Position numbers and translations under genes: made by a program. From DAOUKH01 sp034421515 (lineage in GTDB: Bacteria; Chloroflexota; Dehalococcoidia; SHYB01), in the NCBI GenBank assembly GCA_034421515.1, contig DAOUKH010000039.1:1-63918 (forward strand): 63,918 bases of DNA, written 5' to 3'. Below, piece by piece: positions 23,805-31,501 of this stretch. Numbering within the stretch: the first letter of the stretch is position 1; each line of letters starts with the position of its first letter. The notes beneath the pieces were generated by a model. That model did not search any database and was not told the origin of the DNA. It saw only the letters and a list, made by a program, of their open reading frames with translations.

Positions 23805-24326
23805 ATGCCTTCGGAGGCTCCGTCCATCCGCGTGCTGGTGCTGTATGACAGCCGCTACGTCCTTGAGGAGCTGGCGCGCGCGGTCGGCGAGGGTGTGGAC
23901 TCCGTCGCCGGTGCGGCGCCGTTGCTCCGACGGCTCGACGATGCCGTGCCGGATGATCTCTTCGACGCCGATGCCCTGATTCTGGGGTCGCCGAACTGGT
24001 CGGGCGTGACCGGCAAGATGAAGGACTGGCTCGACCGGGTAGGGGACGTATGGGCCGAGGGGCAGCTCGAGGGCAGGGTCGGCGCGGCGTTCACCGCGGG
24101 AGCGTCGCGCAATGCCGGGATCGAGTTTACGCTGTGGTCGCTGCTGCACTGGATGCTCGCGGGAGGGATGATCGTGGTCGGTCTTCCCTTCAATGAGACG
24201 ATGCGTGAGACCGGCTCCTACTATGGGGCGACGGCCTCGGGGTCGGTGCAAGAGGCCGACCGCGAGCAGGCGCGGGCGCTGGGAAGGCGGGTCGCCGAGA
24301 CGGCGCTGCGACTGGCGGCTCACTAG
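23805..24326 (+). CDS. flavodoxin/NADPH-FMN reductase-like protein (WrbA-like)
   Basis: A 173-residue protein of the flavodoxin-like fold: IRVLVLYDSRYVLEELA at the phosphate-binding loop, LILGSPNWSGVTGKMKDWLDR as the WrbA-type second FMN loop, and a late MRETGSYYGATASG resembling the tail of WrbA proteins. It likely binds FMN and acts as quinone reductase or electron carrier. The start ATG follows the peroxiredoxin stop by 11 bases; the two are probably one transcript. Confidence 0.8.
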   Translation: MPSEAPSIRVLVLYDSRYVLEELARAVGEGVDSVAGAAPLLRRLDDAVPDDLFDADALILGSPNWSGVTGKMKDWLDRVGDVWAEGQLEGRVGAAFTAGASRNAGIEFTLWSLLHWMLAGGMIVVGLPFNETMRETGSYYGATASGSVQEADREQARALGRRVAETALRLAAH

Positions 24327-24364
24327 GGAAGCCGCTTACATGAAACCAGCTTGACGTTTCCTGC

Positions 24365-24370
24365 TACCCT
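24365..24370 (+). promoter_or_regulatory. extended -10 (TGC-TACCCT)
   Basis: TACCCT with TGC in front, 36 bases before the ATG of the DUF4389 gene, which in this case has a strong GGAGGAGG ribosome site. Confidence 0.4.
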
Positions 24371-24405
24371 ATGACGCAATTGGAGTGTATCGGAGGAGGT
24401 CCATC

Positions 24406-25059
24406 ATGGCCGGAGCCTATCCCGCCGCCATCCGGGGCGAACTCGACCAAGGCACGAACCGCTTCCTGCCGCTCGTCAAGTGGCTTTTGGTGTTCCCCCA
24501 CTACTTCGTGCTCATCTTCCTTTCAATCGTGGCACAGGTTGTCTTCTTGATAGCCTTCGCCGCGATTCTGTTCACCGGTCGCTACCCGCGGGCGCTCTTC
24601 GATTTCATGGAAGGGGTCATGCGTTGGGGGTGGCGTGCGACCTTCTACGCGATGGTCTTGGGCACCGACAAGTATCCGCCGTTTCGCCTGGAAGCGGACG
24701 CCGCCTATCCCGCCGACCTCACCGTGGAGTATCCGGACCGCCTCAGCCGGCTGCTGCTGATCCTGAAGTGGCCGTGGTGGGTCTGGCTGGTGCTGTTCCC
24801 GCACCTCGTCATCCTCACCGTCTTCGGCTGGGTCCAAATGCTCCTGCTCCTCGCCGTCATCTTGGTGAAGCTCTTCACCGGGAGGTATCCCGTGGGACTG
24901 TACGAGTTCATCATGGGGACCCACCGGTGGGGCGTGCGAGTCGCGGCCTACGCCAACCTGATGACGGACAGCTATCCGCCGTTCCGACTCGCGGATGACG
25001 GAGCGGGGTCCGCCGTTCAGGCTTCCGGAGCAGCGGGCGGGCCTCCTTCCACCAGCTAG
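24406..25059 (+). CDS. DUF4389 membrane protein with an internal duplication
   Basis: ATG at 24406 has GGAGGAGG six bases upstream; 217 residues. Two copies of an about 85-residue unit are visible: each begins with a hydrophobic helix, contains LFTGRYPxxLxxFxxG and ends with TD(K/S)YPPFRL. That is the DUF4389 pattern, a membrane family of unknown function. Four membrane helices are predicted. The C-terminal tail is Gly/Ala/Ser-rich. Single gene with its own -10 box; no functional hint from neighbours. Confidence 0.88.
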   Translation: MAGAYPAAIRGELDQGTNRFLPLVKWLLVFPHYFVLIFLSIVAQVVFLIAFAAILFTGRYPRALFDFMEGVMRWGWRATFYAMVLGTDKYPPFRLEADAAYPADLTVEYPDRLSRLLLILKWPWWVWLVLFPHLVILTVFGWVQMLLLLAVILVKLFTGRYPVGLYEFIMGTHRWGVRVAAYANLMTDSYPPFRLADDGAGSAVQASGAAGGPPSTS

Positions 25060-25104
25060 GGATTGGCGGCGGGCGTCGCGGCGCACGCGGCAACGGTTGC
25101 GGGT

Positions 25105-25110
25105 GCTAGA
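25105..25110 (+). promoter_or_regulatory. extended -10 (TGC-TAGAAT)
   Basis: TAGAAT with TGC in front, 33 bases before the proposed phosphatase start. No clear -35. Confidence 0.4.
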
Positions 25111-25143
25111 ATTGGCGGGTTGCGCCGCCGCGCTTCTCTGTCA

Positions 25144-25578
25144 ATGGACTGGGTTACCGAACAGATCGCGCTCTCGGAATATCCTTCGTCCAAGACGGAC
25201 TTGAGCCGCTTCGACGGCATCCTGAACCTCGACCGCTACACGCCGTACAAGACGGACGTGCGCCTGGCGCACATGCCGCTGATTGACGGGCCGGGCAATC
25301 CGCCCGATTCCATCGCCGACGTGCTTGAGTGCATGGACGGGTTGCTTGAAGACGGCGGGCGCGTGCTCGTGCACTGTGCGGCGGGGGTGAGCCGGTCGCC
25401 GTTCGTGATCGCGCTCTACCTGAGCTGGAAGCGAGGGATGGCGTTCGACGACGCGATCGACCTCGTGGCGGCACGGCGCTCGCGCAACCTCAACATCGAC
25501 CCTGGGCTCTCCGCGATCAGCCGCGAGGTCCTCGACGTCATGGACCGGCGCGGCGGCAATGGCCGCCATGCCCGCTGA
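25144..25578 (+). CDS. dual-specificity phosphatase-like protein
   Basis: ATG at 25144 gives 144 residues. The catalytic loop VLVHCAAGVSRSPFVIALYL contains the HCx5R signature with Cys nucleophile and Arg, and the upstream HMPLIDGPGNPPDS supplies the general-acid Asp region. This is the compact dual-specificity (VH1-like) phosphatase form, acting on phosphotyrosine/serine/threonine or small phosphate esters. The upstream in-frame region to 25063 lacks conservation and follows the promoter, so the shorter start is preferred. It overlaps birA by 20 bases. Confidence 0.85.
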   Translation: MDWVTEQIALSEYPSSKTDLSRFDGILNLDRYTPYKTDVRLAHMPLIDGPGNPPDSIADVLECMDGLLEDGGRVLVHCAAGVSRSPFVIALYLSWKRGMAFDDAIDLVAARRSRNLNIDPGLSAISREVLDVMDRRGGNGRHAR

Positions 25579-26356
25579 CCTGACCGTCGAGGTCATCCAG
25601 GGCGCGCTCACCACCGCTTACGTGGGCCGAAGGCTCGTGGTCGTGGAACGCGCGACGTCGACGATGGACCTGGCCGCGGAGGAGGCCGCCTCGGGCGCGC
25701 CCGAGGGGACGGTGGTGATCGCCGAGGAGCAGACCGCGGGTCGAGGGCGCTTCGGCCGACCGTGGGTGTCGCCGAGAGGCGCCGCGCTGTACGTGTCGAT
25801 ACTGTTGCGCCCCGCCCCGGGGCTGCTGCCCGGCGTCAACATGGCGGCCCCGCTGGCGGCGGTCGAAGCGGCGCGGGATGCGGCGCAGGTCGACGCGGAG
25901 ATCAAGTGGCCCAACGACGTGCAGGTGCGGGGGCGCAAGCTGGCGGGCGTGCTGGTCGATGCCTCGGCCGGCACGACCGACCAGGGCTTTGCCATTGTCG
26001 GCGTGGGACTGAACGTCGACCTCGACGTGGCGGACTACCCTGAAATCGCTGAGATCGCCACGAGCCTTCGAGTGGAGTCGGGGCGCGCGGTGGGCCGCCT
26101 CGCCGTACTCGCCGCGCTGCTATCCCGCTTCGAGGCGTTGTACGACCGGGTCAAGGCGGGCGAGTCGTTGGTCGGCGAGTGGCGAGGGCGGCTCAACGTC
26201 ATCGGCAAGCGCGTCGTGGTGACGTTCCCCGGTCTCCCGGAAGCGCCGGCCGTCGAGGGCATCGCGGAGGACGTGGATGGGGACGGCGCGCTGCTGCTGC
26301 GAAAGGACGACGGCGCCGTCGAGCGTCTCGTCGCGGGCGAAGTGTCGCTGGGCTAG
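25559..26356 (+). CDS. birA: biotin--[acetyl-CoA carboxylase] ligase, no repressor domain
   Basis: A 265-residue protein with the catalytic GRGRFGRPWVSPRGAALY (biotinyl-AMP loop), IKWPNDVQVRGRKLAGVL and GVGLNVDL, followed by a small C-terminal SH3-like domain. There is no N-terminal winged helix, so it ligates biotin but cannot act as a DNA-binding repressor. It modifies biotin carboxyl carrier proteins in acyl-CoA carboxylases. ATG at 25559 and 25568 are both possible; the gene overlaps the phosphatase gene and faces the SDR gene tail-to-tail with a 4-base overlap. Confidence 0.93.
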   Translation: MAAMPADLTVEVIQGALTTAYVGRRLVVVERATSTMDLAAEEAASGAPEGTVVIAEEQTAGRGRFGRPWVSPRGAALYVSILLRPAPGLLPGVNMAAPLAAVEAARDAAQVDAEIKWPNDVQVRGRKLAGVLVDASAGTTDQGFAIVGVGLNVDLDVADYPEIAEIATSLRVESGRAVGRLAVLAALLSRFEALYDRVKAGESLVGEWRGRLNVIGKRVVVTFPGLPEAPAVEGIAEDVDGDGALLLRKDDGAVERLVAGEVSLG

Positions 26357-27105
26357 GGCCAGACCGTCCCGAAGTCGGGGGAGCGCACCACGCGCATGGT
26401 GAAGGTCTGGGCCGTCTGTTGGGCGAGCCACACGAAGGCCTTGGCGGCATCCACGGGTTCTTGCCACCCGGTCCAATTGGACTTGCCCGGATAGACGACC
26501 TCCGCGCCTTCGGTCTTGACCATGCCGGGCTGGACCGCGACCACGGAGATGTTGTGCTTGCGTACCTCGTACGCCAGGCCAAGGCTGAAACGCTCCACGG
26601 CGGCCTTGGTGAGCCCGTATACGGTGTCGCCCGGGTAGCGGAAGGTCTGCGCGGCGCCCGAGCTCACGTTGATAATCGAGCCGCCTTTCTGGTCGATCAT
26701 CGTGGGCAGGACGGCTTGGGCGCAGATGAAGACGCCCTTGACGTTGAGGTCGAGGGCCTTGTCCAAGCGCCACATGGGGTAGGTCTCGATGCGCTCGTAC
26801 TGGTAGGGCCCGCCGGCGTTGTTGACTAGGACGTCGATGCGGCCGAACTCGTCGAGGGCCTGCCGGACCATGTCACCGACCTGATCGGCGTCGGTGACGT
26901 CGCAGCGCACGGCGCGAGCCGTGCCGCCCTCGTCCCGGATGCGCGCGACGGTCTCGTGGATCGTGCCGGGGACGGATCCCGCCTCCTCGGAGCGCGCCGC
27001 CACCACCACGGCGGCGCCCTCCTGGCCGAAGCGGAGGGCGACGCCCTTGCCGAGGCCCCGGCTCGCGCCGGTGACGATTGCGACTTTCCTGTCCAGCTCG
27101 CCCAT
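26353..27105 (-). CDS. short-chain dehydrogenase/reductase
   Basis: Start ATG at 27105 (GAGG nine bases upstream) gives 250 residues. The cofactor motif is AIVTGASRGLGKGVALRFG, the structural NNAGG is present, and the catalytic Ser-Tyr-Lys are in INVSSGAAQTFRYPG and YGLTKAAVE. Classical SDR fold; substrate unknown, ketone or alcohol oxidoreduction with NAD(P). It is a lone gene between birA and aceA, separated from aceA by a strong terminator hairpin. Confidence 0.88.
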   Translation of the reverse strand: MGELDRKVAIVTGASRGLGKGVALRFGQEGAAVVVAARSEEAGSVPGTIHETVARIRDEGGTARAVRCDVTDADQVGDMVRQALDEFGRIDVLVNNAGGPYQYERIETYPMWRLDKALDLNVKGVFICAQAVLPTMIDQKGGSIINVSSGAAQTFRYPGDTVYGLTKAAVERFSLGLAYEVRKHNISVVAVQPGMVKTEGAEVVYPGKSNWTGWQEPVDAAKAFVWLAQQTAQTFTMRVVRSPDFGTVWP

Positions 27106-27181
27106 GCCCATTCGCCTCAATGGAGTCCGAGTTCTTATACCCGGCGTGCGTGGCCGGCGCAAGGGACGGCCTTAAAGATCT

Positions 27182-27210
27182 GGCCGCCCGCAGGAGGGGT
27201 GCGGGCGGCC
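27182..27210 (-). terminator. strong terminator hairpin after aceA
   Basis: GGCCGCCCGCA (27182-27192) and TGCGGGCGGCC (27200-27210) form a perfect 11-bp stem with a 7-base loop. On the minus strand the stem is followed by AGATCTTTAAGG, a short T-containing stretch. It lies 27 bases beyond the isocitrate lyase stop. Confidence 0.75.
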
Positions 27211-27237
27211 GGTGGCAACGGAGGCGGGGGAATTCGG

Positions 27238-28542
27238 TTAGTTGAACTGCTCGACTTCGGTGGAGCCGGCCAGCGCGAGGGTGGAGGCTTGGCCGCCGGT
27301 CACCACCTGGACGACTTCGTCGAAGTAGCCCGCGCCGACCTCGGCCTGGTGCTTCGTCGCCGTATAGCCGTGGGGCTCTGAGGCGAACTCGCTGTCTTGG
27401 AGGGTGCTGTAGGCGGCCATGCCGCGCTCGCCGTAGTTCCGGGCAAGGTCGAAGCTGTGATAGTTGAGCAGGTGCCAGCCCGCCAAGGTGATGAACTGGA
27501 ACTTGTACCCCAGCGCGCCGATTTCCTCCTGGAACCTGGCGATCTCGGCGTCGCTGAGGTGCTGCCGCCAGTTGAATGAGGGGGAGCAGTTGTAGGCGAG
27601 GAGCTTGCCGGGGAACCGGGCGTGGATGGCCTCGGCGAACCTGGCGGCCTCCTCGACGTCGGGCTCCGACGTCTCGAACCAGAGAAGGTCGGCGTAGGGG
27701 GCGTAGCTGAGGGCGCGGGCGGTGGCCGACTCCATACCGTCGCGGACGCGATGGTAGCCCTCCGGGGTGCGCTCGCCGGTGATGAACTCGCGGTCGCGCT
27801 CGTCGGCGTCGCTGAGGAGGAGGGTGGCGTCGCGGGCGTCGGTGCGGGCGACGAGGAGGGTGGGGACGTCGAGCACGTCGGCGGCGAGCCGGGCCGCGGA
27901 GAGGGTGCGGAGGAACTGCGACGTGGGGACGAGCACTTTGCCGCCCATGTGGCCGCACTTCTTCTCAGCCGCGAGCTGGTCCTCGAAGTGGACGCCGGCG
28001 GCGCCGGCCTCGATCATGCCCTTCATCAGCTCGAAGCCGTGAATGGGGCCGCCGAAGCCGGCTTCGGCGTCGGCGACGATCGGCGCATACCAGTTCGTCG
28101 AGTGGTCGCCGTTGATCGAGGCGATCTGGTCGGCGCGGGTGAGGGCGTTGTTGATGCGCTTGATGACGTTGGGGACACTGTTGGAGGGGTAGAGGCTCTG
28201 GTCGGGGTAGGTCTGGCCGGCGAGGTTGGCGTCGGCCGCCACCTGCCAACCGCTCAGATAGATGGCCTTCAGTCCGGCCTTGACCATCTGGACCGCTTGC
28301 GCGCCGGTCATGGCGCCGAAGGTGCGGATGAATGGCTCGTCGCGGAGGAGGGTCCAAAGGCGCTCGGCTCCCGCGCGGGCGATGCTGTGCTCGATCTTCA
28401 GGCTGCCGCGGAGCCGAATGACGTCCTCGGCGGTGTAGGTGCGCTCGATGCCCTGCCAGCGCGCGTCGCGCGCCCAGCGGGCCTCGAGCGCCGCGGCTTC
28501 TCCGGCGTGACTTCCGTTGCCGTTGACCCCATTGATCGACAT
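27238..28542 (-). CDS. aceA: isocitrate lyase
   Basis: ATG at 28542 has GGAGGGG eight bases upstream; 434 residues. The catalytic loop KKCGHMGGKVLVPTSQF carries the signature KKCGH Cys, SINGDHSTNWYAP and VARTDARDATLL are substrate- and metal-binding segments, and YNCSPSFNWRQHL is conserved near the end. It splits isocitrate into glyoxylate and succinate, the first step of the glyoxylate shunt, allowing growth on acetate or fatty acids. Malate synthase is not in the window. A LysR-type regulator is divergently transcribed from the shared 190-base region, and its control of aceA is likely. Confidence 0.97.
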   Translation of the reverse strand: MSINGVNGNGSHAGEAAALEARWARDARWQGIERTYTAEDVIRLRGSLKIEHSIARAGAERLWTLLRDEPFIRTFGAMTGAQAVQMVKAGLKAIYLSGWQVAADANLAGQTYPDQSLYPSNSVPNVIKRINNALTRADQIASINGDHSTNWYAPIVADAEAGFGGPIHGFELMKGMIEAGAAGVHFEDQLAAEKKCGHMGGKVLVPTSQFLRTLSAARLAADVLDVPTLLVARTDARDATLLLSDADERDREFITGERTPEGYHRVRDGMESATARALSYAPYADLLWFETSEPDVEEAARFAEAIHARFPGKLLAYNCSPSFNWRQHLSDAEIARFQEEIGALGYKFQFITLAGWHLLNYHSFDLARNYGERGMAAYSTLQDSEFASEPHGYTATKHQAEVGAGYFDEVVQVVTGGQASTLALAGSTEVEQFN

Positions 28543-28644
28543 AAGAACGACCCCTCCAATCGTTGCTTTGTGTGCGCTCCCTTTCCGCACGAACGCGCTC
28601 CTTTCGAGCGCGTTTTGGATGGGGAGCGGGCCACCTGAGCATCA

Positions 28645-28672
28645 AGTGTAGGGCGTCCCAGCGATACGACAA
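28645..28672 (-). promoter_or_regulatory. promoter of aceA
   Basis: On the minus strand TTGTCG (28672-28667), 16-base spacer, TACACT (28650-28645). The -35 box overlaps the upstream arm of a palindrome, the arrangement expected for LysR control. Confidence 0.5.
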
Positions 28673-28690
28673 GACCTTCATTTCGTATCG
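28662..28690. promoter_or_regulatory. operator-like palindrome between aceA and its LysR regulator
   Basis: CGATACGA (28662-28669) and TCGTATCG (28683-28690) are perfect 8-bp inverted arms separated by 13 bases. A second, shorter pair (CGATA 28689-28693 and TATCG 28708-28712) follows. A TATGAT -10-like box for the regulator (28692-28697) lies between them. LysR proteins bind such imperfect dyads and often regulate themselves. Confidence 0.6.
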
Positions 28691-28732
28691 ATATGATAGG
28701 ATGACGCTATCGTAGCGCGTGGGGGTGCGACG

Positions 28733-29647
28733 TTGGAAGTCACGCAGATCGAATCGTTCCTGGAGGCGGTGAAGGCGGGCAGCTTTCGCGCCGCCGCCCG
28801 CGCCTTGAATATGAGCCAGCCGTCGCTCAGCGCTCGTGTGCAGACCTTGGAGCACGAGCTTCGCACTCCGCTCTTTCACCGCCTGGGCCGCGGCGTGCGG
28901 CTCACCGAGGCGGGCGAGGCGTTTCTTCCCTTCGCCGAGCGCGTCGTGAGCGTCATCGAGCAGGGGAAAGAGGCCGTCGATCACGTGCGCGACGCGGAGG
29001 GGGGCGTGCTGACGATCGGCACGGCGCGGACGATCGGCACGTACACGCTTCCGCCCATCCTCGAACAGTTCCGCAAGCGCTTTCCCCGTGTCTCTACCCA
29101 CATTCGCACCGCCCGCTCGTCGGACGTGCTGGAATGGGTCACCGACGGCGTGGTGGACGTGGGGCTCTCCCGGGAGCTGGACTATCCGGACGTCCACTCG
29201 ATCTACCTCTACGACGAGGAGATCGTCCTGGTCACCTATCCCGGGCACCCGTTCGCCGAGCAAGGCCAAGCCCGCATTCATGAAGTTGCGCGGCAACCGC
29301 TCATCCTCTACGACCCGGGCTCGACGTACTTCGTGCTCATCAACCAGGTGTGCCGGGAGGCGGGGATCGTGCCGAAGGTCGAGATGACCCTCGACAGCAT
29401 CGAGGCCACGAAGCACATGATCGTGCTTGGTCTCGGCGTCTCTTTCCTGCCGCGCAGCGCGATCTCCAGCGAGATCAGGCGCGGCACGCTGTGCCACGTG
29501 GAGCTGGAGGGCGATCACCGCGTACACCTGCCGACGCACGTGCTGATCCGCCACGCCCAGCACTACAACTCGGCCGTTCTCGCCTTCCTCGAAGCGCTCA
29601 GGGACATCTACGGGTGCGACACGTCCGGGGTGACGGCGGCCGAGTAG
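28733..29647 (+). CDS. LysR-family transcriptional regulator
   Basis: A 304-residue protein. The N-terminal winged helix runs through GSFRAAARALNMSQPSLSAR (recognition helix) and VRLTEAGEAFLP; the C-terminal part is the periplasmic-binding-protein-like effector domain (GVLTIGTARTIGTYTLPPIL to PREQ-like end). It starts with TTG at 28733. It is divergent from aceA and is the likely regulator of the glyoxylate shunt gene; the effector is unknown. Cys residues in the effector domain are few and show no clear redox pair. Confidence 0.9.
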   Translation: MEVTQIESFLEAVKAGSFRAAARALNMSQPSLSARVQTLEHELRTPLFHRLGRGVRLTEAGEAFLPFAERVVSVIEQGKEAVDHVRDAEGGVLTIGTARTIGTYTLPPILEQFRKRFPRVSTHIRTARSSDVLEWVTDGVVDVGLSRELDYPDVHSIYLYDEEIVLVTYPGHPFAEQGQARIHEVARQPLILYDPGSTYFVLINQVCREAGIVPKVEMTLDSIEATKHMIVLGLGVSFLPRSAISSEIRRGTLCHVELEGDHRVHLPTHVLIRHAQHYNSAVLAFLEALRDIYGCDTSGVTAAE

Positions 29648-29668
29648 CGAGAGGGAGCCTAGGCCGCC

Positions 29669-30706
29669 TTAGAAGAAGCGCTTGGCGATGCCCAGCGCGC
29701 CCTGCTTCCAGGGGGCGCGGTGCGACACACCGGCCTGTCCCTGGAAGGCTTGGCGGTTGTCGAGGTACCACCGGTAGTTGCGGACGAGCGCCGCTTGGTT
29801 GGAGTAGCGGGGTTTGTAGCCCAGCAGCCGCTCTGCCTTCTCGATTGAGACGAACGAGTCCTTGGCGACGGTCTCGTAGACCCACTTGTAGAGCGGCGAG
29901 ACACCGAGCTTTTCGAGGACCCGCAACACGAGGATCAGGGGCGCCGCCGGAAGGGGGCGTATGCGCTTGCCGAAGCCGGCCTCGTCGAGTACGGCCTGGT
30001 AGTCCTCGCCGAGGGTGGCGAACTCGCGGGCACCGATGTTGAAGGTGTCGTTGGCCGCCTCGGGCGGCGCGGTGGTGGCGAGAAAGACCGCCTCGCACAG
30101 GTCCTCGACGTCGAGGAGCTGGTAGCGGTTCCGGCCGCTGCCGAGGACGGGGAAGGAGCGGCCCTCGGCGGCCCATTCGTAGAGGATGGCGAAGACGCCG
30201 AGGCGCTCCGGCCCCACGAACGACTTGGGGCGGATGATTGGCGCGCAGAGGCCCTTGCGGCGGTACTCGAGGCAGAGCTCCTCGGCGGCGATCTTGGCCT
30301 CTCCGTAGGCGCCGACGCCGACGAGCGGGTCGTCCTCCAGCAAGGGGTGGTGATCGGGTATGCCGTAGACGGCGGTCGAGGAGATGTGGATGAACCGCTC
30401 GGCGCGGGCCTGGAAGGCGGCCGCCAAGACGTTGCGGGTGCCGTCGATGTCCGTTGTTAGGATGTCTTTCTTCTTGTAGAGCGGGAGGGCGGCGGCGGTG
30501 TGGACGACGACGTCCGCGCCCGCCACGGCCCGGGCGACGGCGTCTCCGTCGCGGATGTCGCCGGTGTGGATGTCGACGCGGTCCCGCTCGGGGTAGTCGA
30601 ACGGCGCGATGTCGAGCGAGGAGACGTCGTGGCCCCGCGCCAGCAGGAAGCGCGCGAGGTTGATGCCCAGGAACCCCGCGCCGCCGGTGATGAGATAGCG
30701 GGCCAC
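29669..30706 (-). CDS. NAD-dependent epimerase/dehydratase (extended SDR)
   Basis: A 345-residue extended SDR with the dinucleotide motif LITGGAGFLGINLARFL, the conserved VVHTAAALPLYKKKDI, the Ser in HISSTAVYG and the Tyr-Lys pair in YGEAKIAAEE. It resembles 3-beta-hydroxysteroid dehydrogenase or nucleotide-sugar epimerase relatives. It is the last gene of the long minus-strand block and follows the His-rich protein gene by nine bases, which suggests cotranscription but not necessarily shared function. Confidence 0.87.
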   Translation of the reverse strand: MARYLITGGAGFLGINLARFLLARGHDVSSLDIAPFDYPERDRVDIHTGDIRDGDAVARAVAGADVVVHTAAALPLYKKKDILTTDIDGTRNVLAAAFQARAERFIHISSTAVYGIPDHHPLLEDDPLVGVGAYGEAKIAAEELCLEYRRKGLCAPIIRPKSFVGPERLGVFAILYEWAAEGRSFPVLGSGRNRYQLLDVEDLCEAVFLATTAPPEAANDTFNIGAREFATLGEDYQAVLDEAGFGKRIRPLPAAPLILVLRVLEKLGVSPLYKWVYETVAKDSFVSIEKAERLLGYKPRYSNQAALVRNYRWYLDNRQAFQGQAGVSHRAPWKQGALGIAKRFF

Positions 30707-30715
30707 GAGCGGGGT

Positions 30716-31471
30716 CTAGCGGAACCGGACGGAGATTTCGTCGCCGTCCTGGGGAAGGTAGCTCATGAAGTCGTCACGTTCCTCGCCGTTGATGGTCAAG
30801 GCAAGGCGTCCCGTGGAACCGTCGGGGCAGGGATCGCCGTCGCGGTATTCGATGCCTTCGTCGATCTGAAGAGAGTCCTCGGTCAGAACGAACCCGGGGA
30901 CGGCTTCCGCCGCGTTGTTGAAGAAGGTGTCGAGGCTGGCGTTGTCTCCGGACTCGTCGCTGGTCGTGGGGTGGAGGTGGATGTAGCCGTCGCCGTGCGA
31001 GTGCACGTTGCCGTTGAAGAAGGGGAGCTCATAGGGACTGTCGTTGCAGACCTGGATGTTGAGCGCGGCGTGCCAGTGGTCGCCCGCGTTTGCCCCGCTG
31101 CTGGTGCCCTGGAGGACGGCCACGACCACGACGACCGCGGCGATGGCCCCTCCGCCCGTCACCCACCAGATCCAGCCCGGAAGGCGGAAGCCCGTCTTCG
31201 CTTCGGGCTGCGCCGAACGTCTGCCGCGGCGCGGACGTACCCGTCCGCCCCCGGGCCCTCGGCGCCGGCCGCCGCCTTGGTCTCCGTCGCCGGAAGATGC
31301 TCCGGCCGCACTTGGGACGGCAGACGTCGCGGCGGTTTCCTCCGCCGGCGCGCCTTCAGACCCACCTTCCGGCGTCGAGGCGGGCGGGCGCAGCGCCCCC
31401 TCGGGGCGGCGTGGACCTCGTCCACCGCGTCCAGCGCGTCCGCGGCCTCTTCCCTTTCGGCCATTGCTCAT
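30716..31471 (-). CDS. membrane-anchored His-rich extracytoplasmic protein, uncharacterised
   Basis: A 251-residue protein. Residues 1-95 are Arg/Gly/Pro/Ala-rich low complexity, about 99-121 are one membrane helix (WIWWVTGGGAIAAVVVVVAV), and the rest is an extracytoplasmic domain beginning DHWHAALNIQVC and VHSHGDGYIHLHP. Histidines 132, 134, 157, 159, 165, 167 and Cys142 make a plausible metal site. I have seen similar DHWHA/HSHGDG-containing proteins in actinobacteria and Chloroflexi without an assigned function. It follows ctaG by 30 bases, so a role in copper delivery or oxidase assembly is a reasonable inference. Confidence 0.7.
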   Translation of the reverse strand: MSNGRKGRGRGRAGRGGRGPRRPEGALRPPASTPEGGSEGAPAEETAATSAVPSAAGASSGDGDQGGGRRRGPGGGRVRPRRGRRSAQPEAKTGFRLPGWIWWVTGGGAIAAVVVVVAVLQGTSSGANAGDHWHAALNIQVCNDSPYELPFFNGNVHSHGDGYIHLHPTTSDESGDNASLDTFFNNAAEAVPGFVLTEDSLQIDEGIEYRDGDPCPDGSTGRLALTINGEERDDFMSYLPQDGDEISVRFR

Positions 31472-31501
31472 GTGTCGGTTTCCTCTCAGGGTCCCCTGGG
31501 G

